64,000 bases of DNA. It comes from Gnetum montanum. Its lineage: Eukaryota; Streptophyta; Gnetopsida; Gnetales; Gnetaceae. The position numbers were made by a program, and so were the translations under genes. The stretch covers positions 320,093 to 384,092 of the forward strand of contig MNCI01004788.1 in NCBI GenBank assembly GCA_015680685.1, read 5' to 3'. Below the pieces are notes generated by a model. The model saw nothing but the letters and a program-made list of their open reading frames with translations. It was not told where the DNA came from and did no database searches. Positions 22,354 to 34,834 of the stretch are shown one piece after another. Every line of letters begins with the position of its first letter. Within the stretch, counting starts at the first letter, position 1.

Positions 22354-24660
22354 ATGTCTTCTTCTCATAGGAGTGATTCTCTGTCCAAGTCTAATGGAGT
22401 ACATCTGCCAATGCCTTAACAATACTAAGTGATATATGCTCATCCTGATGAGTATGTAGCAAATTTCACCTTCATCTTAGATTAGGATGAACAACCACAA
22501 TGGTGTGACATGAAGGAAAACATTATGTTGCTACCCAATCAATCTGTTCCTGCAATGCTCCAACAAATTCTTATAGAATGTGGTCTCCAAGGACTTCATG
22601 CTAAGTACATGATGCAAGATAGTAATGCCAAGGATTATCATCCCATTGAGCCACAACATCTAAGGGATTGATAGTTAGAACAATGTCATGAATCTATGAA
22701 GGGAAAAGGATTTAATAATTCCTCATTCCTACTGTACAAAAAATATGATGGAGAACCCTTCTCTGGGGGTTTTCCATTTAGTGAAATTCCTCTCTTTGAC
22801 TTTGATGAAGAAGGTTAAAACCAAAACTTGTATTCTACGATTGACAATCCTAGTTCTGGAAAAAATGGATCCAATGATAAAGAAGGTTCCAAAGAGGCAT
22901 GTCAAGGTAAGTATGTGGATAAAAAAAAGATCATGATCATGGTTGCAATCATTGAAGAGGTGGTAGTAGGCACTGTGATGGTGCTAGTTCTCCTTCCTCT
23001 TCACCTTTGTCATCATCCTCTTCCTTTTCTAGCTTTGATTGCAATCATAGGAGGCACAACTATAATAGAGGTGATCGACGGGACTGAGATAACCAAAGGG
23101 ACCATTAGGCAAGGTAAGATTAAGGGCATGGGCATTTAAGAGAGACATGAAACTGTGAATGAAGGTGTAGTAGATAACATCATAGGCATCAAAGTCATGT
23201 CCTTGATGAGCCTTTTCTTACTATAAAAAATATGCTAAACATTAGAGAGGTAGTATGAATTCAAACAAGTCATGTAAAGGATAGATCAAGAGGCTAGATA
23301 TGAATAATGTTCCTAGGTTCAAAGGTGAATATAACTTAGATTTGTAGAACCATCTCCAAGCTTTTCAAGATTCATGTGCCTTGTAAAATATAGAGAATGA
23401 GTGGCAAAAACTTAAGTTGTTCCCAAGGACACTCATTAAAGAGGCAGAAAAATAGTACCGATCCTTAGAACTAAAATCTATCAGATGATGAAGTATAATG
23501 CTTGAATTGTTCAATGACAAATATTAAACATACTGTAGAGTGTCCAACTTGAGAAGGCAAATCCAAGGATGGAAGCAAGGAACACATGAATCCTTAGATG
23601 CCTCCATTGGCTGATACTATTCCTTAATGCACATATGTCCTAGCCATGGTTATTCTCAACTAGATCAACTTTTCCACATTGTAGATGGGATTCAATCTAG
23701 AATAAGAAGAATCCTTGGTATCTATGCCAAAGTGTAACTATCAAAATTAAGAACTTGTCAGATCCAAAGATTGATTGAGTACATAGCTAAAGAGGAAAGT
23801 GAATTAAGAAAAAGAGAAAGTATATAAGAATATAATCATGATCCTTCCATTTAAAAAATGGAGTTTCAATTTTGTGATAGTGAGAAAGAATTAGCAATTG
23901 ATGAGGTGGTGAATCAAAAAAGCTTACTAGTTTAGAAATTTCAATCTGAAATTATGACCAAGGTTTATCAATTATGGGATACCATGGATAGAAAATTTCA
24001 AGCTATCTTAAAAATTATTGAAGAGTCCAAGACTAAGGTAGTGATCATAATTGTAGGAGGTGCAAGGAAGCTGAATGTGCCATTGAAAGAGGTAAGGGAA
24101 GGATTTCTACAATAGAAGAAGTTGCAGGAAGTGAATTAGATGATCATGGTGGATGTGATGTCTACTAGTATGAACATCCTAAGGGATGTTGCCCCATAGT
24201 GTCATACTTACAAGAGTCTAGGGTGTACTCTTTGAATCCATGACTCACACAAAGGTAAACACCTAGAAGATTTCTTTATCCTCAAGGAAATTCTAGGTAG
24301 TTCCATTAACAACAATAGTATTATCTAGTGGAACTCCATCACAATCATATGAGCAATATCAATAGTGGTAGCAACCACATTCATGGGCACTCGCACCACC
24401 AAGATAACAATACCCTTATCAAAAATCTGATCCATATGGTTATTACATTCAACAACCCTTGTCTTCATGTGACTCTTCTAGTTACATTCCCACCTCCCAA
24501 CCTCACTACTACCCTTTTGATAATTATTAAACTCATTTTCCACATGCAAGAAGAAATACCACCTTTTACCCTTATCCTTTTCCTATTCCTGCACATCTTC
24601 CCCCTTCCTTAGTACAACTACCACCTACTTCATCTATGTAGGGTGAACTACCAACTCAAC
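22354..24660 (+). pseudogene. gag: Gag of D
   Basis: Starts at ATG 22354 (MSSSHRSDSLSKSNG) about 140 bases after the PBS and runs with stops and frame changes. The capsid core at about 23290-23820 reads RLDMNNVPRF, WQKLKLFPRTLI, MLELFNDKY, RVSNLRRQIQGWKQGTHESL and CPSHGYSQLDQLFHI, the Athila/Tat gag signature and the same as in B and G. A Ser/Pro/Tyr/His-rich tail (about 24330-24660) precedes the protease. The 94-codon ORF at 24328-24612 is a shadow of this segment in another frame. Confidence 0.75.
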
Positions 24661-24710
24661 TGTAACAACATAACACTGCCAAGGTAGTTAATCTACAACT
24701 AGTTCATCAA

Positions 24711-25328
24711 TTGAGTGGCTTGGATACTGGATCAAAGAAAAGACCTTTTTTTTCACCTCATAGTCAACCTAATCCCTTAAATACACATGCAGTTAACAAC
24801 CATATTTTTCCATCTTCCTCTATACCAAATCCTTTCAAGTTCTTCTTAAACCAAACACCACCCAATATCCATACTATGATGCTTACTCATGTCGCATTTG
24901 ATTGGATCCGTGTTGGAAACATTCCTAGGAAATTAGCCGATTATAGAAGTCCTCTTATTTATTTGGAGATTGCTAGGAATGAACCATATAAAGATCTTCT
25001 CAACTCAAGTTCTGGTGTCAATATAGTTTCTCATGAAATATATACTACATTGAACCTACCCCCTCTTAAGAAGAGCAATATCAAATTAGAATTGATAGAC
25101 CAGTCCATCACTATTCCATTAGGATTGGTAGAAGACATTATGATCATTCTTTGTGGATGGTCTTATCTTGCTAATTTCCTAGTGATCAAGGTGGGGAACT
25201 ACAAAGGGGACTTCCCAATCATCATGGGAATGACATGGCTAAGCAACATTGATGTAAGAATGGGCATCCAAGATCTTTCCTTGGAAATATCTAAAGAAAA
25301 CACATTCAAGAAGATTGAGAAGGAGTGA
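24711..25328 (+). pseudogene. Protease region of D (catalytic Asp replaced)
   Basis: An open stretch of 205 codons. Residues about 94-110 read LLNSSSGVNIVS where the family has an LLDSG-type motif, so the catalytic Asp is Asn and the protease should be dead. The following IPLGLVEDI and FPIIMGMTWLSNID segments are the flap/ILG-type strands of retroviral-type proteases. It lies between gag and RT in the usual order. The N-terminal 90 residues belong to the Pro/Ser/Asn-rich gag-protease linker. Confidence 0.75.
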
Positions 25329-25879
25329 GTTCTATGCATCATGTAAAGTAATACTAGGTGTAACTGTATGTAGAAACTCTAGAAAGTGAAATAAGCATCC
25401 ATCTCTACATGTAAGTACTATGCATCAAAAGCTGATATTCAAATGTTTCTGTACACAACAACCACAAAATAAGAGTGCACCCTATGGCTGATCGCTAATT
25501 TTGAGAGTAGCACGCTTTGCATGGAACCAACTAAGAGCTTGATATGCACATATGTCACAGGCATGGATGAACTAGATTAAGTTCATCACCAACTCTATGA
25601 TGATGCAGATGATGATACCTATTGGGAAGAGTTGAAAATTCTTGAAAACTTCAAGCAAGAGCCCCTTGAACTAAAAATACTATCGGTTGATATGGAAAAT
25701 GTGTTTCTAAAAAATTAGAAGTTGGTCATAATCAATGCAAATATTTCTCTAGAATAGAAAAGGATGTTATTGAATGTGGATGAAAAATGGTTATCAGCCT
25801 TTACTTGGCCATATCCTAAACTCATAGGGATTGATCCTCGGATATGCCAACATCATGTCTATACTAATCTAACCATGAA

Positions 25880-26560
25880 GCCAAATACTCAATGACAAGG
25901 ATGATTGAATCTTAAACTAAAGCAAATCCTCAAGGAGGAAATTGGACAACTCCTCAGGGTAGGGTTCATTTATCCCATTGCAAATAGTGAGTGGGTTATC
26001 CCACTCATGATTGTGCCAAAGAAAGATGGCAAGTGATGGGTCTACATCAATTTTCAGCTACTAAATATGGCAACATTCAAGGATCACTTTCCATTACCAT
26101 TCATTGATTAAGTATTAGATACCATATACAGGCATTGCTACTACAATTTTCTAGATAATTATAGTGTCTATAAACAAATCTAGATCACATTGGAGGACCA
26201 AGCCAAAAGAAAATTCACAAGTCCTTGGGAAACTTTTGCATATCACAAGATGCCTTTTGGTCTATGCAATATACCTACTACATTCCAATGTCTGGTCCTA
26301 AGCATTTTTTCAATAGCAAATTCACACTATTGTGGAAGTCTTCATGGATGACTTCTCCACTTATGAAGCTACATTTTAGTAAGCCCTACATCACCTCAAG
26401 CAAGTACTAAAATGATATGTTGAGACAAACCTTAAGCTCAACTAGAGAAAGAGTCACCTACTGGTCCAGGAAGGAATTGTATTGTGGCACAAAATATCAC
26501 AAGTAGGAATTGAGGTCAACCCAAAAGAAATAAGGGTTATTTAAGGAATAACTTGCTAAC
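25880..26560 (+). pseudogene. Reverse transcriptase of D
   Basis: With several stops, the frames read GFIYPIANSEWVIPLMIVPK (fingers), KMPFGLCNIPTTFQ (palm, the highly conserved MPFGLxNAPxTFQ motif) and EVFMDDFSTY, where ATGGATGAC at 26344-26352 encodes the catalytic Asp pair. It synthesises cDNA from element RNA. The motif set is that of Ty3/gypsy RT. Confidence 0.85.
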
Positions 26561-27135
26561 CTGAAATTGTCAAAGATGTTTCATCATTCCTTGGACATAC
26601 TAGCTACTACCAACGATTCATAGAGAATTTTTCTAAGATCACAAAATCGTTGATGGAGCTAACAAAGAAAGATGCAAAATTTGTTTGGATCATGAAATGT
26701 GGACAAGCATTCCAGCAGTTGAAAGACAAACTTGTAGAAACTCCAATCCTACAAGTACTCAACTAGTCCAAACCATTTCATGTTATGATAGATGCATCAA
26801 ATTATGCCTTTGGAGTTATCCATATGCAGATGGATGACAAGAAATTTCCATATTACATCTACTACATTAGCTGAAGCATTGTGGGTGCATAACTGAATTA
26901 CACCACTATAGAAAAAGAACTGATGGTAGTGGTGTTTGCCCTAAAGAAGTTTAGGAACTATGTGCTTAGATACAAAGTGTTTGTGCACATAGACCATAGT
27001 GCCATATACTTCCTAATGAATAAGCCAATAGTAAGCCCCCATGTCATACAGTGGCTAGTGATCTTACAAAAATTCGATCTTATGATGGTAGATCAAAAGG
27101 GCACTAAGAATGTGGTTGCTGATCACTTGTCTTGA
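26561..27135 (+). pseudogene. RT connection and RNase H of D
   Basis: Connection: SSFLGHTSYYQRFIENFSKI. RNase H: FHVMIDASNYAFGVI (Asp present), TTIEKELMVVVFALKKFRNY (Glu present), HIDHSAIYFLMNK and KNVVADHLS. The last 70 codons (26923-27135) are uninterrupted. It degrades the RNA strand of the RNA/DNA hybrid. No second, archaeal-type RNase H follows, unlike Tat elements, which favours an Athila-like placement. Confidence 0.8.
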
Positions 27136-28580
27136 TTACAATTGAACAAAAATAAGGAATAAAGTCCATTATCTGATATGTATTCTAATGAACTCCTCTT
27201 TTCTAAGGCTATAATTAAACAATTTCACAATGAGCCTAAATGGTATGATGGCATTCTCATCAATCTTCTTACCTAAGAGATGCCACAAGGGTTGGACAAC
27301 AAAAAGAAACAACAGTTTCTTCACCAACTGAAATGATTCATGGAGATCAATGGACACCTCTATAGGGTGTGTGCTAATGGCTTGGTTCATTGGTGTGTCC
27401 TTGATATTGATCAATTGCATGTTCTTCAAGATGCTCATGAAGGTCCTTGTGGGGGCCACTATGTTGGGAGACGCATGACCATTAAGATCCTAATGGTAGG
27501 GTACTACTAGCTAATAATTTTTAGGGATGCTCATCAATATTTCCAGTCTTGTGAATGCTACCAATGATATGGTAAAATGACTACTTAAATGAAGGAACCT
27601 CAACAATGGATTCAACCACTGGAACTCTTCAACATCTAGGGCATTGATTTCATGGATCCCGTCATTCCTATGTCAAATGGAAAGGTGTACATCATGGTTG
27701 TTGTTGACTATTGTATAAAATGGGAAAAAGTAGTAGCTATAAATGACTATACATCTTCTATTGCTGCTCAGTTTGTATAACAAAATATTGTAAATAGGTT
27801 TGGTATGCCACATGCATTAATTTCTAATAATGGAACTATCTTTATAGGCACTACCTTTTGGAAGCTCATGCAATGCTTGGGGGTTAAAGATAAATTTACA
27901 ACATCATACTACTCCCAAGCTAATGGTCAAGTTGAGGTTACCAATAGAGAAATCACAAGGATTCTAATAAGAACTGTTAGTAAATATAGGAAATATTGGA
28001 GCACAAAACTCAATGATGCACTTTAGGCCTACTACTCAACATGAAAACTTCTTATAGGCTACTCTCCCTATGAGTAAGTGTATGGAAAAATACCAATACT
28101 TCCTATTCAATTCAAGCTCTATACACTTTTAATAGCCTATGATCTTGACCTTGACTTGAGTTTAGCACAAACAGAAAGATTAATGAATCTCAACTTGCTA
28201 GATGATGATCGATTAGTGGCCCTATCATCTAATGAGTTGCACAAGGCATTAAAAAAAAAGAACCATGACCTTAAAATTAGAAAAGTCAAATTTTAATCAG
28301 GAGATAAGGTTCTCTACTACACATGTACCTCAACCAACTAAGTTCCAAACATTGTGAAAAGGACCTTATGTAATTTATGAAACATTCATTTTGGGGCCAT
28401 GATGATCTACAAACTTGAGAGCCCAGACAAAAAATATCTGGTTAACATACAACAAGTTAAACCTTTCCATGAGCATAAGACAACAAATACAACAAATCCC
28501 TCATTAAATGGACAACCATGCTCAATATTTCAGATCTCCTCCTTTCAACTTAGTCATGGGGAAGATAGCCATCCATGCTA
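27136..28580 (+). pseudogene. Integrase of D (second catalytic Asp lost)
   Basis: Zinc-binding HHCC region at about 27430-27570: DAHEGPCGGHYVGRRMT and CECYQ. Core: GIDFMDPV gives the first Asp, ALISNNGTIFIG shows Asn in place of the second Asp, and SQANGQVEVTNREI gives the Glu. C-terminal segment GYSPYE, VYGK and LESPDKKYLVNIQQVKPFHE ends near 28580 with FQLSHGEDSHPC. It would join cDNA to the genome but is inactive here. Confidence 0.8.
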
Positions 28581-29562
28581 ACTATATAAGCAACTCCTTA
28601 GTTTTTCACCCCTTTTTTTTACACATTTTTGTTTTACAAATTTTTATTTTACACATTCTTTATTTTACACTTTTTGTTTTCTAAGTTATTAAATTTTCAA
28701 AATTTTTATTTTACAACATCATTAGTACATTTTCTATTTCTTGAATACTTTATACTTTCTTTTATATTTTCTTTTATTTTGGTACAATTTTCTAACTTTT
28801 TGTTAATAAGTGCCAGGCACAATGATAATTTGTTGCTTGATGGTTATATGTACTATTTAGTAATTTGATTTTTGGTGTCTAGATTCTAGCTTTGAATTTT
28901 GTTATGGATAATTCAGACATGGTTTCTTTTTCATGCAATAGGTAGTGAGTCCACAACATCCACACATCCACAAACTCTATGGTTTTCCTTGTTCTAGAAA
29001 TGTGTAGTTCATTCTTCATTAATAAAACTATAATGAATTTCTGACTTTGGTAGTTCCCAAATTTAGAAAGGATTCAAAGGTTTGAATAGGGTATAATTTT
29101 AAGGGGATTCAGTATTCTTTATTCTTTTTTTCTTACTTGGATGCATGTGTGTTTTCATGGATTTCTTATCATTTTGTGTCAACCAATAAAAGGAAGTTGA
29201 TAAGTCTTTACCTAGTGTGATTCTCATAAAAAAATAATGGAAATTCAAAGCACATCCATTAGAAAAAAATAAATAGGATACAAGCATTGGTTATGGGACT
29301 AAAAAGACATGTCAACCATGCCTGAAGGTCCCCTCTAACTAAGGCCCTTTCTCACTTCCAACGTCTCTTTTCTTCTCTAATAAGGAATGATGATTGTTCT
29401 ATGGGAGCACTATTGTGTCTCAAGGAGATGGACTGGTCTTAGAATGGTGATGCGATGTCATTGAATGTGGTTGGTTTTGGTATAGACTAAGGATTGATCT
29501 TATCAAGTCATTTAACTATAAAATTCACAATAACTTCATGTGACCTTAATTAGGAACTCAAT

Positions 29563-29603
<41 letters not shown>

Positions 29604-30531
29604 CCCTATGCTTTCCATGTCTCACCTCACTACTAGTTTCATGTTCTTATTCGATGTCCTAGTTTGATGTGTTGAAATTCTTAGGTAGTTTCTTCTAGCT
29701 TTTTGTACTTAACCTTCTATAACCATTAATCATCCATGGGGCCCACAAACTCCTCAGTTTGAAGTTATGTAAGGATAATAAAAGGTCTGTACCTGCTTTG
29801 GGAAGGACCAAGTTGCATATCCTTTGGTTGGGCTCACTAAGTTCTTTACCCTTAGGCATCCTCACAATCAAGTCCTTTTGGTTGCCCCATCAATGACATC
29901 CTATTGTGGACACCTTCACGACATTCTTTGGTGAAATCTTTTTATTGCCTTTGTTGTGAATTCTTTAATCCTTCTCAAGTATTTTATTATGCTTGGACTT
30001 TTCAAAATTTTTTGATGGATTTCTTATCCATTCCATCATATTTTTCAAGCCTTCCCACTAATACTATTATCAAAACTCATCCATCACAATCACAACCTAG
30101 CAAATTCTAACCACTAACGAGACAAGGTACTTCAAAGCTATATGTTATACATTGCACACTAATCTACGATTTTGTTGTGATTGTAGTGGCAAGCATGCAT
30201 GGAATGCATAGGCTAGAAGTGGGACTATCTTCACAAAATAAGTAGTAGCAGTAGCACCATGTGATGAGGACTCTTCATGATCTTTGAATCTTCTTCCTCA
30301 CTCTTCAGCTACTAGAGGAGTGGATGTCATTTTTGTTTAAGGTGTTTACTTCTCTTGTCATGAACATCCAATTTTGTAAAAGCTTATAAATTTATATACT
30401 CGGATACTTAGGAGTCTATTTTTTTCATTTGAGTAAATTTATATGTTATTCAATAATCCCATACCTTTTCAATATTTTATAAGGAACTTGTTTCTCTTAT
30501 TCTTCACTCAACGATGAGATTTCATTCAGTC
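28581..30531 (+). other. 3' internal region of D, no ORF3
   Basis: T-rich start (28590-28760) matching the same position in B and G, then part of the conserved post-integrase block (core GCTTTGGGAAGGACCAAGT near 29795-29815). A (CT)17 microsatellite is at 29567-29600. No coding frame is convincing, and the ORF3 module of G and F is absent. Confidence 0.45.
29567..29600. repeat. (CT)17 microsatellite
   Basis: Uninterrupted CT dinucleotides within the 3' region of D. Confidence 0.95.
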
Positions 30532-30540
30532 GTGGGGGTA
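30532..30540 (+). other. Polypurine tract of D
   Basis: GTGGGGGTA directly abuts the 3' LTR start TGATGAATC. Confidence 0.75.
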
Positions 30541-31330
30541 TGATGAATCTTATTTTGACTGGTGTGATGTTGAATATCCAATATCATGAGGTATATAATA
30601 GCCTATAAATATAGTGCTTAGTCTCAAAATTTTCAAATTGCTTTTGTCATAGTATAGCAAAGCTCTTACAGTTTGCTTCCTCTAAAGTTAGCATATTTTC
30701 TTAGTGCCCATAGCAAGAGTCTAAGTGTGTACGGATCTTTATTTGAGTATTGATGTACTTGAGCATAGTAGTGTGATGGGAATAAAAATGAACCCTTTTA
30801 ATAATCCTTGCAACATTAAGAATAGATTAATGTTTCCTTTTATGCATTTGATATTCATGCACTTTACTTTAATGCATTTTCATTAAGCAATTAATTTCTA
30901 GTTGTTAATGAACACAAGCACAACCACTTTGAGCATACATGTAGCACTTGGTAACCTAGAAATGCTTAACATTTGGTAACCCAGTAGAGCTACATGCATT
31001 TAGGATGTGTCTAGAAAGTGGAAAGGGGTACTTGTATTAGGCTAGCTAGGTACTAGAAAAATTAGGTCTTAAATTACTCTACCTTTCATTTTGGTTCTAG
31101 GTGATTAAGCTTATAAAATATAAAATGATAAAAATCACATACCTCAGTTGCACTTAACCATATACTTGTACCTGATAAGTGAAACTAAGAAGACAAAAAT
31201 CATTTCAATTAGATTTCACTTCCTTGAAACTAGTGTACTTAAGAATTTACGGATTGTGAAGTTTGATTGGATCGCACATGAATGCTTATGATTCGTATGG
31301 TTGAGCATAGGGATAGCTAGCCATTCATCA
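30541..31330 (+). repeat. 3' LTR of D
   Basis: 790 bp, TGATGAATC to CCATTCATCA, matching 21353-22191. TATA box CTATAAATATA at 30603-30613 and AATAAA at 30781-30786. Only short remnants of the GATATC-type U3 repeats (near 30575-30590) remain compared with the 5' LTR. Confidence 0.9.
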
Positions 31331-31335
31331 TTAAG
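31331..31335. repeat. Right target-site duplication of D (TTAAG)
   Basis: Exact repeat of 21348-21352. Confidence 0.85.
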
Positions 31336-31637
31336 AAAACATTGATTTCTCTTAGCTAGATGTTTATTTTCCTTGAGCATCTTGGCAAGGTACCTATTTG
31401 TAGCATTCATCATGGTATCTAATAAGGATGTATCCCAAATGACTCTCTCTTTTTCATCATTGGTCATTGTTAATTTCTTCTAAAGCTTTTAGAAAGCTTC
31501 ATTGCAAGTTAGTTTTAGTCTCTCCATTATTTCATCATACTAGGCTATAATCATCCCCCCTAGATCTGATTCTTACAGACACTTGAATGTTTGCCATAGT
31601 AGTAATGTCATGCATACATGCCATAGGAACCTTCAAT
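31331..31637 (-). pseudogene. ORF3 remnant of element C, proximal part
   Basis: Continuation of 20640-21352 beyond D. An 83-codon minus ORF (31467-31216) crosses the D LTR end; its upstream part (MTNDEKERVIWDTSLLDTMM, NRYLAKMLKENKHLAKRN) lies here and is a charged coiled-coil segment like ORF3. The junction with the H LTR is near 31637. Confidence 0.4.
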
Positions 31638-32347
31638 GCTTTATCACATATGGTTTAGTCATGAGTGAGGCATATGATTCTTGATGTTGTCTAGCCCTAA
31701 GCTACTCCTAATGATAATAAAGAGATTAATTAATTAAGCTAATTAACAAAGGAAAGAAAAGTCTAAACTAGCCTACATGTGATTAGTATTCATTCCTAAA
31801 CATCCAGACATGCCTTGGACTTCACATAACTACTGCTAGGACTACCAAGCGTACATCACTAGGCTTACCAAATGATACACTACTAGGTTACCAAGTAATG
31901 ATACTTAAGGACTCATGATTAGTCATATTCATTTCACTTAATGACAAGAATAATAATGAGCAATAAATGGAAATATTAACTAATGAAAATAGTAAATAAT
32001 TAAATAATTAAAAATAATAATAAAGCTAGGTGGATTCTGCAATGATGGAAGTAATCTCAATCTTTATTGTTGGACATGCAACATGTCTAAGTACATCACA
32101 CTCGAATAAGGATGTCATACAATCACTTAACATCACACTATGGGCATGCACTCAAAACTAATAGAACTTGAAATCAAAGATCTATGAATCTAACTCTATC
32201 TTCTCTATATTTCTATATCTCAACCATGCACCCAAGTGTGATATTTACAAGCATGTACAAAAGAGGCAATATCATATGCCCAACATCAAAGGTTGTGCTC
32301 CAATATCATGGATTCAATATCAGAGCCATGCAAAATATGACTCATCA
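31638..32347 (-). repeat. 3' LTR of element H (low end truncated)
   Basis: Aligns with G LTRs from TTATCACATATGGTTTAG onward and ends GACTCATCA at 32347. The first 180 or so bases of the LTR are missing at the low side. U3 carries CCAATATCATGG-type repeats at about 32260-32330. The TATA region is degraded. Confidence 0.7.
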
Positions 32348-32358
32348 TACCCCCATGA
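32348..32358 (-). other. Polypurine tract of H
   Basis: Minus strand TCATGGGGGTA abutting the LTR, identical to that of B. Confidence 0.65.
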
Positions 32359-32536
32359 TTGACTGAAAACTTTTCATTAAGTTAAACAAAATGAGGAACA
32401 AGCTCTTTACAAAATATTTAAAAGGTATGGGAATATTTATTGACTTAACTAGATACAAAAATTCACTTTACATGCCACAATGGTGCTGTACAAAAATGGA
32501 CACAACATGATAAAACAACAAAACTAGGGGGAAAAC

Positions 32537-33821
32537 TCATGTAGTTCATAGAGGTAGTGGCTCTTCCATGGGCCACTTCCTCTTGTCATTAGGCTTCTAA
32601 AATTTGTAGTGATTCAGGAGCACTTGTAACTTCTCCTCCTCCATTCTGGGATCATGTACCATCTAGGCTAATGAGCCGATGTGTGCTATAACTGGTACAT
32701 CCCATGAACATAGTAGTTGTGGGAACATCTTATTTTCTTTCATGTACCAAGCTACAAACCATCATCATTCCTCCTCAAAGGTTCTAGCCTTTTCTTTTAA
32801 TTCATGTTCATCTATCAATATCTTGGCCAAGTTTGAGGCTACATCTCTTTATCCATGGTAGCGATCCTTGATCACTTCAAATTCTGAGTTTGCCACATGG
32901 AGTTTATGTAGAGAATTTTTCCTATTTTCAAACTCTTTTACATATAGTGCATAGATAGTCATGACTTACTACTCTAGCTCATTTCTAGGTCAACTTGCTA
33001 TTAACATGGCAAGGTTGGCATATCAAAGGTTAGTCAATGCCATGTATTTTTACATCTTCAATCTATAGGTCCTTATTCTTTACTTTGAATTGATGGACCA
33101 AGGCATAACTATCCAAGATTGGCTACCTGTTAAGATTTTGTGCTAACATGAAATTGATGAAGGCCTTTACCATCTAGATTTCCTTTTCATTGATCTATTT
33201 GTATATGCCAATTTGGTCCTAGAAGTGCTCCTTCAAATTTTCATGTTTTTTGGACTCATTTTGCCATGTGCTTATCTCAATTATGGATTTTTGATGTATC
33301 GTGCATATGTCCTTCATTAAGAGGGTTTGATTTTCTTTGTCCAATGTACTGATGTCTTGGATAACCCTCACTAGTTATTCTCTCAATTGGTAGAAACTTT
33401 CTTTCAAGATATTTTTCTATTTTTCTACAATGATCAACCTTGCATTATCCATAGCAAGTTGTTTATTCTCTTCTTATGTAGTGATCAATGCCTTTACATG
33501 GGCATATGCTTGAGCTTTAGCAGCTAAGGCATTCCATACCACCTTCTCCTTCTCTTACTTAGTAGCTTTGTTCAATCAACTGGTTCTTCTACTCCATTTG
33601 GAATTGTTCCAATTGGTTAGGTGCAAAAAATTGGATAGGGTCTAGTCTTTCAACTCTTAGGGTAATAAGCCCTTGTTGAAGTCAATGGAATTCTATTTCA
33701 GCATGCTCTACCTTGGTCTTTGCCATGACCAACTTCCCTTCTGTGGTGATGAGGTTTGATTGAACTGTAGTAACATTACTAGGGATGTCAAAAAGAGTTG
33801 TCATCACCTATTTGGACTGTA
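32537..33821 (-). pseudogene. ORF3 of H, coiled coil and C-terminus
   Basis: Minus-strand decayed copy. The upstream end opens with MTTLFDIPS followed by GKLVMAKTKVEHAEIE, then long Leu/Lys/Glu-rich heptad-like stretches. It closes with the conserved C-terminal block WDVPVIAHIGSL, MVHDPRMEEEKLQVLLNHY and KPNDKRKWPMEEPLPL, ending at a TGA at 32537-32539. G and F share the same block and G the same final bases. Function is unknown. The N-terminal part would lie beyond G (42994-43500) but is not recognisable there. Confidence 0.55.
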
Positions 33822-34647
33822 GCTTCCCATGGGACTAGTTGTGGTATCTAGATCATTATGCTTTGATTGCAGTTCACTATCTTCCCACTTTGACTAGTGG
33901 TAGCTTTGTCACATATGGGTGAGTCGAAAGTGTGGCATATGATGTTGTCTAATTCTCTGTTACTCCTACTGATGATAAAGAGATGAATTGATTAAACTAT
34001 GGAACAATGGAAATTCAAATCTAAACTAGCTTACATGCTATGATTATCTACTCTTAATCGTCTATACATGCCTTGGACTTCATGAGACTACTTCTAAGAT
34101 TTCTAAGCGTATGTCATTGGGTGTGTCAAATGATACATTGCTAGATTACTAGGCACTTACACTTAAATAATCATGATTAAGGCATACATATTCTGCTTAA
34201 TGATAGGAATAGTAAATAATAATAAATGGAAATGTTAACTAAAGGAAATAGTAAATAATTAATAGTTAAAAGTAATAATAATCTAAGTGGATGATACAAC
34301 GATGAGAGTAATCTTGATCTTTATTTCCAGTCATATAATGTGTCCAAATATGTCACACTCAAAAAAACGTGTCATATGATTACAAACATCACACTATAGG
34401 CATGCACTAGAAATAATAGAACTCTAAGAAAGACTATCAAAAATTGAGAACTAAAACTCTCTTCTCTATTGTTCTTGTATTGTTTAGCCATGCATCCAAG
34501 TCTTGTATTTATAGGCTAGTATAGAGGAGATGATATCAGATATCTAACATCACTTCCTAGGTTTCGATATAGGGCATTTGATATCAGGGCTAACAGATTC
34601 ATGACTCATCATCCTGATATTGGGGTCGACAAATTCATGACTCATCA
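33822..34647 (-). repeat. 3' LTR of G
   Basis: Aligns with 42135-42993 from GACTAGTTGTGGTATC onward. TATA-like TATTTATAG (plus strand) at 34506-34514. U3 has GATATC repeats (34530-34620). The terminal segment ending GACTCATCA is duplicated, at about 34571-34597 and 34621-34647. Confidence 0.8.
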
Positions 34648-34834
34648 TACCTCCACGACTAAATGAAAACTCATCCTCAAGTTAAACAAAATGAGGAACA
34701 AGTTCTGTACAAAATATTAGGAAGGTATGAAATTATTAACCAACTTAAAAAAAAATAAAATAATTAATTCTTACATGCTACAGTGGTGTAGTAAAATAAT
34801 GGAACACAATATTATAAGACAAAAAATAGGAAGC

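Larger units (their letters stand above)
21353..31330 (+). mobile_element. Element D: near-complete Athila-like Ty3/gypsy retrotransposon
   Basis: About 10 kb with both LTRs, PBS, gag, protease, RT, RNase H, integrase, a 2-kb 3' region and polypurine tract, flanked by TTAAG duplications. The domain order PR-RT-RH-INT identifies Ty3/gypsy. The gag type and tRNA-Asp PBS point to the Athila/Tat branch. Every domain carries stops or frameshifts. It inserted into the ORF3 of element C. Confidence 0.9.

Noticed and set aside
24328-24612. 94-codon ORF in D
   Set aside because: Frame shadow of the Ser/Pro/Tyr/His-rich gag tail; the other frame matches gag of B and G.
29904-30110. 68-codon plus ORF in D 3' region, considered as env-like
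   Set aside because: Too short, no signal peptide or transmembrane pattern, not conserved in other copies.
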